A model generated the notes under the pieces. The model had not been told where the DNA came from. It worked only from the letters and a program-made list of their open reading frames with translations, and did no database searches. Both the position numbers and the translations under genes were made by a program. A stretch of 64,000 nucleotides of DNA from Artemisia argyi (Eukaryota > Streptophyta > Magnoliopsida > Asterales > Asteraceae): contig CM060696.1 in assembly GCA_030686995.1 (NCBI GenBank), positions 113,270,949-113,334,948 on the forward strand, in the 5' to 3' direction. The stretch's first letter is position 1; each line of letters opens with the position of its first letter. Below, one piece after another: positions 11,278 through 22,360 of this stretch.

Positions 11278-11689
11278 TAGCCATCATCAATAATTCAATT
11301 TCTCTTTTTTCTGTGTACCAAATATACTTTTGAAACTACTTTAAATGTGTGAAATTTCCTAAATTTAATTAATAAATTATGAAATGATTAAGTTATCAAT
11401 TAAACTAGTTTATTAGGTAATGTATGCACATAATTATTTTGCTAAATTGCAAAAATGGTCATTAAAGTATCACGAAATTGTAAAAATGAGACCGAGTCAT
11501 AAAGGCGTGCAAATTTGCCACTAACGTTACATAATAGTGCAAAATAGCCACCGAGAGCTAATTTCCATTAGTTTCCTCGTTAAGTGCCACGTCACTGAGG
11601 GTATTATAGTCATTTCGTTGCTTTACATAGCACTGTTACTTTAGGGACCAAATTTGCAATTTAAGTTTTATCTTTATTTCACACCCACC

Positions 11690-11850
11690 ACCACCACCAC
11701 TCTCTACCGTCGCCATCACCACTACCACCTTCTACCACCACATAACCAACACCACCACCCTCTACCGCCACCATCACCACCACCCTCTACCACTACACAA
11801 CTAACACTACCACCCTCTACCGCTGCCACCACCCTCTACCACCACCCCCA
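11690..11850. repeat. CCACCCTCTACC minisatellite in the left arm (mirror at about 13537-13655)
   Basis: Irregular CCACCACCAC / CCCTCTACC units are repeated; the reverse complement occurs in the right arm. The His/Pro/Thr-rich open frame over it is a by-product of the repeat. Confidence 0.85.
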
Positions 11851-12535
11851 TGCTTCTCATCAGTAAGAGCACTTATAGCTAGCCACCCGAATCATGAATA
11901 CCTTCAATTACTGTGTGTCATGAAAGCATGCCCCTGTAGGTTGTAGCATTCAACGATTCAGTAACTGCTTCTTCAAGCGATTTAGCTCTTCATTGTTACT
12001 CTCATTGGCTATGGTTGCTAATGCCGATGGTGATATCCTGAAACATACCATAGCAAACTTTCTAGGAACCACAACTTTAATTTTGTTGTTAGCTTACAAA
12101 AGTGTTTCAAAAGTTTAGCCATTTTCACAGGTTTTCACTTAAACTCTCTTATCCAACTTACTCCATAGCTTCTCTTAACCATTCATAACTTAATAGCATG
12201 GAAAAATACCACTAAGAGGCTTAGAGCAATCTGCCAGTCTTTGTAGTCCACCACTTGCTTTGACACTCTTTCTTTATTTTTCAGAAGTTCAAATTCTGTA
12301 AAGAGAGTTTATGCAATGTCATTTCAATGTTTAACCCAAAGACAACAACAATCTAAAGATTCCTGGAACCCTTTGTGAGGGTTGAAACCAAAGGAGCTTG
12401 CACCTTCAACACCATCATAAAAGGGTATATACATGCAGTACCCGAATTAGTAGTATCGACCCGACTAAACAGTATCGACATAAACCCACATATCAAATAT
12501 CTTTGCAACCTCACAAAATGTTCCCAGTGGATCCA

Positions 12536-13113
12536 TTAATTGCTGTTACTTTCTACCCTAAGGCATAAGTATAATGGGACTAAACCTTCTTTGATGTGTG
12601 ATTCATTAGTTCGTAATAATGCATAGGACAGGGTGATAACTTGAAATATGTGAACTTGGTTGTTGGAACAACCCGAATAGTATTTGCGTTGATCCCAACA
12701 ACTGCATACTTTTTGGAGAGAAAAGTGTGTTTGATCCAAGCAATAAACAACAAGATTTCCTAAGAGCCTGCCTCCTGTAGTCCCAATTTGATATGTTCTT
12801 GAGCAACATTCAATGTGCATACAAAGCTTTCACATGTACTTCCATGTATCATACTCCCAATCACAACATTGCAAGAAAATGAGAAAGATATAAGAAGTTG
12901 AAGAAGCTCTAAAAGCCATTTCATGACAACCATCTCAAGCTCGGTGGCAGCAAGAGAGGCCAACCAGTTATTCCTGATTGTGTTAAAGCCTGCAAGATTA
13001 AGCATTTCACCTTGTAGGTTACGATACTTCCATCGGATTGGGAATAACCGAGTAAACCAGGACTTTGCTAATGTGTTATATGGGGAATTATATTTTTCTG
13101 CACGCGTTTTCAC
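12536..13113 (-). pseudogene. Captured sequence of unknown origin inside element 1
   Basis: Minus-strand frames at 13113-12760 and 12820-12536 read protein-like sequence (segments GEMLNLAGFNTIRNNWLASL, ATELEMVVMKWLLELLQLL and, in another frame, RRQALRKSCCLLLGSN). The changes of frame suggest a decayed coding fragment. I do not recognise the family. It lies between the inverted arms of a Mutator-like element, so host-gene capture is the likely explanation. It could also be chance open frame. Confidence 0.35.
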
Positions 13114-13965
13114 ATGGTTTCAATAGGTTCAGGTTGCATTGGTGCCGATTCAGGCATAGTTTTTGTGAGATAAGCTGGTTGAACTTGGCTACAAACAGGA
13201 TATTTTTCGACATTTGAGTGTTGATCGGCAAAGATGTTGGTTATATTACTATTACAGGTTGCCATTTTATTGGAAAGAAGGTTAAATTTTTCAAGTCCTC
13301 TATACTTAGGATTGATAATAAGGGTTTTATAGTTAACAAAAATGAATACTTCAAAGTGATGTTTTGTTTCTTTTTAGTAGTAGAGAAAAGTACTCGTATC
13401 CAAATTCTGAATACCATATAATCTCATCTGTCTATCTACAAACGGGTTCTTGTTCCTTCTTTAGCAGCGTTTTTAGTTTAATAACGAACAGCCACGTAGA
13501 TAGCTTCCTTAACTTAAAGCAGCCTTTAATTTAAGGAGGAGTGGTGGTGGTAGAGGGTGGTGGCGGCGGTAGAGGGTGGTGGTGTTAGTTGTGTGGTGGT
13601 AGAGGGTAGTGGTGTTGGTTGTGTGGTGGTGGCGGTGGTAGAGAGTGGTGGTGGGTGTGAAATAAAGATAAAACTTAAATTGCAAATTTAGTCCCTAAAG
13701 TAACAATGCTATATAAAGCAACGAAATAACTATAATACCCTCAGTGACGTGACACTTAACGAGGAAACTAACAGAAATTAGCTATCGGTGGCTATTTTGC
13801 ACTTTTACGTAACGTTAGTGGCAAATTTGCACGCCTTTATGACTCGGTCCCATTTTTGCAATTTCGTGATACTTTAGTGACCATTTTTGCAATTTACCCA
13901 TTTTTGCCAAGAAAAGAAAAAAGCAATTTACCCTTTTTTGCCAAGAAAAGAAAGTGAAAAGAAAA

Positions 13966-15687
13966 AAGCAAAAATGGTCATTAAAGTATCACGAAATCGA
14001 AAAAATGGGACCGAGACAAAAAGTCACACAAAAAAGCCACTAACGTTACTCAAATTTGCAAAAAAACCACCGAGAGCCCTTTTCCGTTAGTTTTCCAGTT
14101 AAGTGCCTAGTCATCGAGGGTAGTATTATCTTTTTACTGTTCATCATCTTCCCCATTGCAAAAAAACCACCCTCTACCGCCACCACCACCCTTGCCCTCC
14201 CTAAACACTATTCATCATCTTCCCCATTGCAAATGAAAACTTAACTTCCTAAAACACTATTCATCATCTTCCACGCACAAAATCCCACTAACAAAATCCC
14301 ACAATCAAATGAAAGCCACATGGCATCACGTCGTTCATCTTCATTACATTCTGAAAAAAGTAGAAGTGGTTCCGATTCAGCAAGCTGTAGGATAATCTTT
14401 CAACATATATGGAACCAAATGCAATCAAATACCGACGTTGTGTGCTACTGTTGTTTTCATCTCGTTTTCTTTGGAACTTTAGCCTGCTTTCAATGGTGTA
14501 TCTCGCATCTCTCTTCTTCTATGCTCTTTGCGTCAACACCGGACCTACTTATATCTTTTGGGTTCTAATGTTGATCTACACGGAATTATATATTTTAGTT
14601 CAGTATATGTATCAGATCATCATCCAACATTGTGGGACTACTATCAAATGGGCGTCACTACCGGAATCAGGGTTTCCTAATAAAAGAATAACGTCGTCGT
14701 TTGTTGTCAGTTTATTGCCATTTTTTTTTAGTTTATCTATTTACACTCATTCAAAGCTCTATTACTGCTAAAGACAGTGAATGGATATTCTCAACCGATT
14801 TCAGCACGCTCACAGGAAATATCGTTAATCCTAGAGAAGTTCTCTTTAGTTCAAGTTGGGGATAAAATGCACAAAAGATGCTTCATCTTGCATCAAATAT
14901 CGCTAAACTGATAACCGGAAACTGTCTCAGATAATGGAAATCATTAACACAAGCAGCAGAGTCTCCCCTTATTTTATACAATTATCCTTAGATGTTCATT
15001 CATGGCCCGATTATGGGATCCAACCAGCAAGAGTTGAATCTGGAGTAAACGAACTTCTTAGATATGTTCATAATTCTCGATGCAAGGAGTCAGATCTTCC
15101 AATTTGCCCATGTGCGAGTACTGTTCAAGTTCGTAGTATTGAAAAGAGTAAAGATAGTCCAAATGTGGCATTGACGGTTTTTGAAGTGACATATGTGTCA
15201 CCAAGAGACGAATGTAGTTTAGCAGAAAGATACAAGTCCTTGACTCTCGCTGCTGATGTGGCAAAGGAGATAACAGAAGATCAAGATGAAAATATTTATA
15301 AACAAGTTGAATTTCCGTCATTGACTCTCGCCCCTAATTTGATTTTGATTCAGTTGGTTAGTGGGATTTTATGTGTGGAAGATGATGAATAGTGTTTTAG
15401 GAAGTTAAGTTTGCAATGGGGAAGATGATGACTAGTGTTTAGGGAGGGCAAGGGTGGTGGTGGTGGCAGTAGAGGGTGGTTTTTTTGCAATGCGGAAGAT
15501 GATAAACAGTAAAAGACAATACTACCCTCGATGACTAGACACTTAACGAGAAAACTACCGGAAAAGGGCTCTCGGTGGTTTTTTTTGCAAATTTGCATAA
15601 CGTTAGTGGCTTTTTTTGCGTGACTTTTTGTCTCAGTCCCATTTCTGCAATTTCATGATACTTTAGGTACCATTTTTGCATTTACCC
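13966..15687. mobile_element. Mutator-like element 2 (Pack-MULE) carrying a PIEZO fragment
   Basis: The arms 13966-14292 and about 15355-15687 are inverted repeats of about 330 bp. They share GCAAAAATGG..., AAGTATCA.GAAAT, the CCACTAACGTTA block, the CTCGATGACTAG block and TTCATCATCTTCC repeats. They are clearly related to, but diverged from, the arms of element 1, which ends only about 70 bp to the left. The interior holds a PIEZO-derived coding fragment and no transposase. Confidence 0.8.
14305..15312 (+). pseudogene. Captured fragment of a plant PIEZO mechanosensitive channel gene
   Basis: Plus-strand frames give consecutive blocks that I recognise in plant PIEZO proteins. First comes an IWNQMQSNTDVVCY block (14400-14450), then a membrane block LWNFSLLSMVYLASLFFYAL with CVNTGPTYIFWVLMLIYTE (14470-14590). 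Next are LGFP-type and KRITSSFVVS segments, then TLIQSSITAKDSEW (about 14739-14780), and finally a soluble block PYFIQLSLDVHSWPDYGIQP to SLTLAADVAKEI (14970-15280). The order matches PIEZO. Frame changes near 14465, 14735 and 14960 and stops near 14862 and 14932 break it, so no channel can be made. Blocks follow each other without visible introns. It sits exactly between the inverted arms of element 2, so it was acquired by the transposon. Confidence 0.8.
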
Positions 15688-16079
15688 TTAAAATTATGAT
15701 GTTGAGGTAGTCTTTAAAGTTAGGCTAGCATTTAATAGTCACACTAGAGGGACAATAATGTCTTTTGGACTAAAATAAAGTACTAGTAGTACATAACAAT
15801 AGGGCAATTAAGTCATTTTATCAATGGGGCAAGTTGTTTGGACCTCCATAAAAAGGGTTTCCAATCATTGCATGCATCGCCGGTTTGTACGGTATGCATC
15901 GCGGGTTTTACAGTTTGACCAAACCCTCCTGAAATGACAATACAAGAAATAAATAAACCTTATAATGAGAAAAAGCCTACAAAGAAAAACTAATAAGTGT
16001 CACAAGAGTACAAGCCAAGATCATTTGGTACATGATGTACTAAAAAGTTGGTGAAAAAGAGAGAATAATCTTTTCTTTT
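15688..16079. other. Intergenic, nothing recognised
   Basis: No gene or repeat boundary is visible apart from a short local duplication of GCATGCATCGC/GGTATGCATCGC near 15870-15905. Confidence 0.35.
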
Positions 16080-16380
16080 AACCTTGCGTTAGTAAAGCTT
16101 TCTCATTTCTATTCATTTCATTTGAATATGTGAAAACACGAGTGAAATAAGCGAGTATAGTTTCGGATTCCTTCATTTAGATTTTTTCGAACTAACCTCT
16201 AAGAGTTTGTAGGCGTACCCTTTTCACTTTATCAAATTATTTGAAATCATTTCAAGGATCTGCCATGCTTCTTTAAAAGTGGTTGAATTTGCAACGTAAA
16301 CATTGTATCATCAAGACATTGATAGATGATTGTGTGAGCACTCTTATCCTTCATTGGCAACTCCACTGCGGCACTCAATG
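16080..16380 (-). pseudogene. Degenerate Ty1/copia gag remnant
   Basis: Read on the minus strand, broken frames spell the conserved copia gag core: KDKSAHTIIYQCLDD, an AWQILE-like segment, KVKRVRLQTLRG and then MKESETILAYFTRV. These match the UBN2-type gag region of plant copia elements. Stops and frame changes are frequent, so it is a fossil. Sequence continuing upstream to about 16500 may belong to the same element. Confidence 0.7.
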
Positions 16381-16646
16381 TACTTGCATATTCAACTTTT
16401 TCAAGACCTTTCTTGACTATCTTCCTTATATCAAACGAGCTGAGTCACGTCTTCATCCAAATGCGCTAACTACAAATGGTTGTGTTTAGTGAGACGAGGA
16501 AATTGCAATGCATTCATCATGCTTGACATCCTGATCTCATGCTCAATCTTACAATGCTTGGCATTCATCATCTATATATACTTGTTTATGAAAGATTCTA
16601 GATCAAGATTTTTTCAATGAATCTCTACTTTGTTTTAATAAACAGT

Positions 16647-16938
16647 TCTACCACAACTAGTGAACTAGATACTCCTGGGCATCATTTGCTATAATCTTCT
16701 TAACACCTCTACCGCTCTACACATACTTTTTATAAAATTCTCTAGACTATGTGATGGGCTTGGACTTGATAATCTTAATGGATTGGATCACGTTACATAC
16801 TTTTGCTAAATAGTTCTACCACAACTAGATACTCATGGTCATCATTTGCTATAATCTTTTTAACACCTCTACACATACTTCTTACAAAATTCTCTAGACT
16901 CCGTGATGGGCTTGGACTTGATAATTTTAATGGAGTGG
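16647..16938. repeat. Tandem duplication of about 130-140 bp
   Basis: AGTTCTACCACAACTAG... GTGATGGGCTTGGACTTGAT...AATGGA occurs at 16647-16785 and again, with small indels, at about 16815-16938. Confidence 0.75.
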
Positions 16939-17279
16939 ATTTACATTAAGTTTCGTTGATTGCTCCGTACGAATTTACAATGGAAAAACTCCTGTTCGTT
17001 GTAAGATCACTGAAGGAGGTCATCAATTTGGAGAGTTTGCTTCTACACGGAAACGCTAGGAACAAAGATACCATACCAACGAGTCATAATCCGTATAAAA
17101 ACAAATACGCATATGTTAGATAAAGAAAATTACTTTTCGAGAACGGAAAAAAAACAAGGTTATCGTCTTATTTCATTCTATTGCTCTATACGATCTGCTT
17201 CAAGCCTTCAAGTAATTCTTAACCATTTTGAATTTGGCCCAATAAAAGTTAACTATTTATCCTAGTCATTTGTTTACTA

Positions 17280-17459
17280 CTTTACTTATACTAATAAAAA
17301 GGGTGTTTCTTTTTTGTGTTAATGAGTTTTAATGGGAGATAGTGGTGAGGCCACATATATAATTTGTTTCTTTTTCTGTTAAATGGTTTATATGAGGAGA
17401 GTAAGAAAAGGGTACTCCTCCCCATTAAAACTTATTAACAAAAAGGGGTTCACCCACTT

Positions 17460-17500
<41 letters not shown>

Positions 17501-17520
17501 CCCAAAGTTAAGTTAGTATA
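17280..17520. mobile_element. Possible MITE with terminal inverted repeats and an A-tract
   Basis: TACTTTACTTATACTAA near 17277 is mirrored imperfectly by TTAGTATAGAGTAAAGG near 17512-17528. Inside, AATGAGTTTTAATGGGAG mirrors CTCCCCATTAAAACTTATT. A run of about 38 A lies at 17462-17499. Boundaries are approximate. Confidence 0.35.
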
Positions 17521-17529
17521 GAGTAAAGG

Positions 17530-19804
17530 AGAATAGACATTGCCATTAACCGGAAACCTAACAGAAAATAAGAACTTATAATATATAAATATGGTTCCAA
17601 TGCATCTAAGTTAACTTCATGACAATTTTCACATAATCAAACTTTAGATATATATACTAATTCAACTTAAGACCAAACAAAGATCAGGAATAGATTGCAT
17701 ATTTGTGTTTAACGAATAACATGAGTTGAATAAGACATACTACTAATTGGCAAACGATATTGATCAAGAAGATTGCGGACAAAGTATTGGTCAAAGCAAA
17801 AATGAATAAAAGAGTGGGTACAGCCTAGTAAAGGAAAATACAAGAAATTTCATTCGGCAATTTAGGATTTTCTAGTTGTGTGTACGCATAAACATATAAC
17901 CATTTTCACAAGTTAACATCATCGTTAAACTCAGAGCACCAATGAGTTAGGAGTGTAGTAGCACTTTGACAAAAATAACAAACTTGAAAAACTATTCAAA
18001 AAGTCTATCTCCTTAATTTGATCGGTATAGATGAATACCCAATACCCCAGTATTCGTTCTCGTGCACTTTGATAAGGTCATTGAGTGTTAATTATCTCAA
18101 AAAAGTATCTGAATAAAAGTATGTGGATACTCAGTTTGAAAAGCTATTTATACCTTACCAAGACGGCAAGACGTATGTGTACTACTTACGGACATTTGTG
18201 ACTCTTTCCACTATGCAAATAACCATTTTATGAACTAGCTAGTTGTTGATCAAACACCCACAACATCTAAGTACGTGCTATTTTACAGACAACATCGACT
18301 TATTCGACCGTGATATTTGATATTATACAGTTATCTAGCCCACAAACATCCATGTAAAATACCACAAACGCTAGTGATGCGCCGTTGGCAATTTGTTATA
18401 CTTCATGTATATAAGATTATCAAATTCAAATGTAAAAATGCAGTTAGAAGTAGTCCTCAAAATAGTTCCTCGCTTAAGCTGAAAATGTTACCTAACGACC
18501 CAGTTTAAAGAAAGAATAACAGAACATTATAAACAAGTTTGTTATGTATGATAGCAGCCGTAAGCCGTTAATTTGTTGATTACAAAATTTGGAGAGATGG
18601 ATAGTACATGTATACGTATAGAATCCCAAAAACACCTTTATAATCACAAACAAACAATCATCTGAATTTGATTAATTAATTTTGACACCTTATTAAGATA
18701 TCCATGTGACAATTGCGCTATTCAGTGTGTTTTAATTACATTTTGAGTTACTAAACAGATGGACAAAAAGATGAGTATGTTCGAAGAGACTTTTTATGAT
18801 GAATATCCAAATTAAACTAATAAAACTGGAAGTTGTGAACTTGCAAATTATGCAATAATCACTGACATCCAATTGGCTTTCACACATAAAAAACAACCAA
18901 AAGTTTCATAAAGCCTATAATTGATCGATAAATAGTTTACCACTGCCTCAGGAAGTCGTTTAGAAATTAGCTAAGAACATTTTTGTCATGTCACCTTGAC
19001 GTTTTACGTATTCTAAAAAATTACTGTATTAATTAAAACGAGGCCATCACCATCGCTGGCCACAACTTTTATCATCTTTGTCACCATTCTCCAACATTAT
19101 CGCTAAACCAACGACAAACTATACAAATTTCCGTGAATTTATAATCAAGTACGTGTTTGTTCTTGTCCTCAATTATCAATACTGTGATACATGGCTGATT
19201 CGGTAAATGTCTATTGTTCAAGACAAAATCATCACCAAATTGAAAACTATCTATAATCAAGTACAATAATGCATCAACAGTTATGGCTGAACACAAACAC
19301 ACCAAAAACTGGCACATCAGAAATTAGGAAACGTCAAAAGTTGTTTGCCAAACCAAGGATCGCATACTTATAGAGTGACAGGTCTCAACCAACGCTAATA
19401 GATTTTCTTAATTGGAAATATTATTCCGCTCGTGATGGGAACGAGCCATTGATTTTATCCAGAAGCGACTAACTTTTTGATTAGTTTGAATTTCAATTGA
19501 GAACAACTTTCTTAAGAATAAGGCAAGCTTTCATGTGGATAACTCTTAGCCTAAAGAAAAATATCTAGCTTATTGAGTAATTCACGTTAATGAACTTATG
19601 ACTCATTCAAAGACTAATCCAATTTAAGTTAACTTATGACCAATTCAACACTCATCACATGCATAATGAGGCTACTTCTTAGTAGCAAAATAATTATCCT
19701 GCGCCGCACTTTTAGTAGCCAAACACCCCAGATTTCTGCACACCTTCTAGGTGTACCTCGCAAGCACAATCCACGATAGTAAAGAGGCCAATTATTATAG
19801 ACAG

Positions 19805-19846
<42 letters not shown>

Positions 19847-21455
19847 GATTACAGATTGGCAAATTTTTCTGTGGAGGCATAACTCTCTTTGCAGAAAGTT
19901 TTGGTCAATGCAAGCATTAACCTCTTAAGTCTGATGGGCCCGAATGCAAATTGGTTTGGCGACCTGTTGGTTCGTTGACGAGGAAACTTCCGTGCTATTA
20001 CGCATTAACCAAAAATGATAGTAATAGATGAATGAGACGTATAGTTAACCTTTCCAATCCAGTGATAGAAAGTTTTGAAATTCATCTAATCTACTAAAAT
20101 GAATAAATTAATGAGTATAACATTGCGCTGTTATACTCATATCATAACAAAAATAAGTAACTAGGTAAGAAGTTGTTTGTTAAATTAAGTGGTTCGAAGA
20201 CATATCTATTTTAGCCGGATAATTAGTTTTTGTAAAACTCTCAATAAGAGGAAACAAAGGTTTGAGCCCACTTACTAAGTGAAAAATAAACACCCCTAAA
20301 TATATACATTACCTGCCGGCTAACACAACTAAACGTAATTAACAATCACATTGTTCAACCTCCAACTACATATACATTTGTCAAACAATTTACTCAGTAC
20401 CATTATTATAAAATGGACGTCTTAACATTTCATATAGTCTCATTGACTTACCATTGACTTCACAAATTATCAAAAGCAAAGAAACTGGCATATTAATCGG
20501 ACGGCTGCCGGCCATTTCATCAAGTTAAGTTAAAAATATGATATGTCACTTTCTAAAAATAGACATAAGAAACCAATAATGTCCAGATGTTGCTCGATCC
20601 AGTGGAGAATAAGTTTGTTAAATTAGCGATAAATACTTTCTTACATTGTCTAATTATCAACAGTTCAACACCAAGACGGCACAAGAGAATCATTGCATTT
20701 TCCAGATATATTAGTATAGGTTTTATCTGATATTGTTCAAGTTGCGAGTTGTCTTTTTTTGAACGTATACTTGATGACAAAACTAGATTGTCTCATACGT
20801 AATTTGTAAACTAGTAGATAACAGTACTATGTTGCTACCGTAGCAACAAGTCGAGACAAGATGACCAGGAGTAGTATGGAATACTATGGATGGTTTATAT
20901 GGGGCACGCATGTCGTTTTGTATGCCGTAAATATTGATTAGTGTACATTAGGTGTGACAATTTTCGATAAAACACAAAATACAATCCGAGACCGACATGA
21001 AATAAATAAGTTTGGGTTGCGCACAAATGGGTTTGGGTAAAAATCAAGTCTACTCGCCTAACCAGTTCAATAAATGGGTCTAGTTTGGGCTGAGTAGATG
21101 TTAAACAAGTCGATCTCTCAACCCATTTAACTTTTTACACCTTCAAAAGTAAAAATCATAAATATTGAAGATCAAAGATTATAAACGGAAGTTTTAAATG
21201 TGAAGTAAGTTGGTGAATAATTAATTGAGTTTGTGTTTCAAAATTGAATTTTCACATAATTTTATGTTTAGTTTTGTATACTTTTTTATTTTATTTTAGT
21301 TATCTAATTGAAACTAGTTAACCTTTAACACATCAATCTATCATTCCACTTGGCATATTTGGTTTAACGGGTTACATGGGAGATAAACAAGTTACACATC
21401 TTATACATGTGCGGGTTATGGTTGATATACTTGAAACGATTAATAAATGGCTAAT
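17530..21455. other. Long AT-rich intergenic stretch
   Basis: I see no gene with a recognisable domain; the short open frames are isolated and lack motifs. The stretch includes a poly(A) tract at about 19808-19844, a perfect 12-bp-stem inverted repeat at 20111-20140, and a 7-bp-stem one (GTTGCTA-CCG-TAGCAAC) at 20831-20847. Confidence 0.4.
20111..20140. repeat. Perfect 12-bp inverted repeat with 6-base loop
   Basis: ATGAGTATAACA (20111-20122) and TGTTATACTCAT (20129-20140) are exact reverse complements around TTGCGC. Confidence 0.9.
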
Positions 21456-21582
21456 GATTTGCACACTCACAAAAGTTATTTGCACACTCAAGGTACAAGC
21501 AGTTAAAGCACAGTTTTTAACACCGTACAAGTAATTAATGCACAGATGGAGTGTCCCAATCAATTTTCAAAGTGTGCAAATC
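21456..21582. mobile_element. Short MITE-like element
   Basis: Terminal inverted repeats GATTTGCACACT (21456) and AGTGTGCAAATC (ending 21582) enclose 127 bp. Flanks share only AAT. A further internal TTTGCACACTCA suggests partial duplication of the end. Confidence 0.5.
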
Positions 21583-22188
21583 AATTCCCTTAATAAATAG
21601 GTTGCATTTTGATTGAGGTAACGCTGACTCACTAACATGAATAGGTTGTGTTTGAATTGCTTTTTTTGCATTTATTTACTTATTTTAGTTGACATATAAT
21701 TACCATCTTTAAGCTGAAATTATACTTTCAAAATGTGTTATAACACAAATATCCTTTTAGCAAAATATGGTATAAGTGTTTTCCGATGAAAATATTTCAA
21801 GATGCTATATTCTAACTATTTTCAAGTAGACCTGAATTGGCAGACGGCTAAATTGTAAAGTTGGTTTATTTATATGCATGTGGCTATCTTTAGTGAGTTC
21901 ATACGCTGTGTTCTAAGAATTATTTAAAGGAGAAAGAAAATGATTTGGAAAGAAAATGAAGTTTATTTGTGTTCTTGAGATTTTTTAAGAAAAGAAGAGA
22001 AGAGAAAGAAAGATATAAGACTATTTTGGCTCCCAAATTTTTTCCCACTTTTGGGATGCTTGTGTTTCTCTCCTCTTCTCTTTACTTTTTTTCTTTTCTT
22101 CCCTCAAAAATCACAGCATGGTATGTCATTAGTTTAGATCTAACCAATTTAATGAATTAATCCTAAAGTTTCACATCTAACCGGTGCT

Positions 22189-22189
<1 letters not shown>

Positions 22190-22238
<49 letters not shown>

Positions 22239-22360
22239 GCAAAGCAGAAGATATATAAATAAATGAAGCTTCAACAATGTTGAAGTAAAAATTACAAAAT
22301 TTGACCACAAAAACTAACTCAACAACAATATTAACTACACTTTGCAACTAACTAAACAAC
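22190..22360 (-). mobile_element. 3' tail of a LINE in antisense orientation
   Basis: A run of about 45 T (22192-22236) is followed by GGCAAAGCAGAAGATATATA and CTTCAACAATGTTGAAG. Read on the minus strand this is a LINE-like 3' UTR (TATATATCTTCTGCTTTGCC) ending in poly(A). No coding part is visible. Confidence 0.5.

Larger units (their letters stand above)
11443..13896. mobile_element. Mutator-like element 1 with long terminal inverted repeats
   Basis: The left arm (11443 to about 11850) and right arm (about 13535-13896) are inverted copies. Both contain GCAAAAATGGTCA..., the CACTAACGTTA block, the TTAACGAG/CTCGTTAA block and an inner minisatellite of CCACCCTCTACC units. Each arm is about 360-400 bp. 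No transposase is present. The central 1.7 kb is unrelated to the arms and looks like acquired sequence, which fits a Pack-MULE. No clean 9-bp target duplication was seen. MULE assignment is inference from arm length and gene capture by the neighbouring relative. Confidence 0.7.

Noticed and set aside
11654..11866. His/Pro/Thr-rich open frame
   Set aside because: It is produced by the CCACCCTCTACC minisatellite in a transposon arm; the mirrored arm shows the same bias on the other strand.
12923..13126. Plus-strand open frame in Mutator-like element 1
   Set aside because: It is antisense to the more protein-like minus-strand segments and has no recognisable motif.
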